Source: Vibrio sp. 10N.261.45.E2
Lineage (GTDB): Bacteria > Pseudomonadota > Gammaproteobacteria > Enterobacterales > Vibrionaceae
NCBI RefSeq assembly: GCF_002875705.1
Contig: NZ_MCZZ01000123.1
Span: forward strand, 94,190 to 158,189
DNA length: 64,000 nt
Reading direction: 5' to 3'
The translations under genes were made by a program, and so were the position numbers. Positions 63,971-64,000 of the stretch are shown in pieces. The stretch's first letter is position 1. Every line of letters begins with the position of its first letter. Under the pieces are notes generated by a model. That model was not told where the DNA came from. It saw only the letters and a program-made list of their open reading frames with translations, and searched no databases.

Positions 63971-64000
63971 GATACGAGACACGAGATACGAGATACGAGA
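63971..64000 (+). repeat. Heptanucleotide tandem repeat at the window edge
   Basis: The 7-base unit GATACGA is repeated about 4.3 times (second unit GACACGA) and runs off the window. It starts 2 bases after the methyltransferase stop. Confidence 0.85.

Noticed and set aside
1..64000. CRISPR arrays, prophage, insertion sequences or defence systems
   Set aside because: No regularly spaced repeats, transposase, integrase, phage structural or defence-gene families were recognised on either strand.

Overview
The window looks like ordinary chromosome of a marine gammaproteobacterium of the genus Vibrio, probably close to the Splendidus clade. I infer this from the AT-leaning composition, the norspermidine genes with the fused aminotransferase-decarboxylase typical of Vibrio, the gene order pgsA-uvrC-uvrY beside tRNA genes, the nrf and dms respiratory clusters, two BCCT transporters and many bidirectional hairpin terminators. 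No phage, insertion sequence, CRISPR array or integron cassette was found. Coding density is high and almost every gene has a recognisable family.

Layout. 1-235: 3' end of cydC. 574-11620: an environmental sensing and uptake block on the minus strand, with a Cache-type chemoreceptor, two tandem paralogous BCCT transporters, a NarL-type response regulator with its Cache histidine kinase, and a TRAP transporter (dctPQM). 12110-13523: a small basic protein and a DUF2982 protein. 13635-16674: the peptidoglycan set gloC-mepK-ldtD. 16755-21830: an iron-linked periplasmic operon (two imelysins, a di-haem DUF1111 protein, a DUF1513 protein) behind a Fur-like site. 22008-22604: ribA; 22854-23030: a 58-residue protein with a GTG start.

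23120-31505 is the formate-dependent nitrite reduction (nrf) region. nrfA diverges from nrfBCDE-ccmG-nrfF across a 481-bp control region holding two NarL/NarP-type 7-2-7 sites. A periplasmic rhodanese and an nrfG-like TPR gene follow nrfA. 31705-39685 holds gyrA, ubiG and nrdA-nrdB-yfaE; the nrdA promoter region has a DnaA box and paired NrdR-like boxes. 39846-45043 is a DMSO/TMAO-type reductase module (napF-dmsD diverging from dmsABC) with a perfect FNR box and a NarL heptamer. 45205-48326 has a CinA/YfaY-like gene, a DUF3943 protein and an ACT-domain GcvR-like protein.

48400-53932 encodes norspermidine synthesis (nspC, carboxynorspermidine dehydrogenase, DABA aminotransferase-decarboxylase fusion). 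53933-54824 is a long stretch without genes that carries an inverted pair of repeat-like sequences. 54825-58648 has four tRNA genes, pgsA, uvrC and uvrY. 59075-63968 has polB, a nucleotidyltransferase, efpL, yciU and a SpoU-type RNA methyltransferase.

The unifying theme is anaerobic respiration and its regulation by FNR- and NarL/NarP-type factors (nrf, dms), next to osmolyte, iron and polyamine handling. I found no clearly new multi-gene system. The observations most worth checking are non-coding: a nested, near-perfect inverted structure between the two norspermidine genes, a cluster of palindromic sites ahead of the TRAP operon, the bipartite nrf control region, and the small 58-residue gene.
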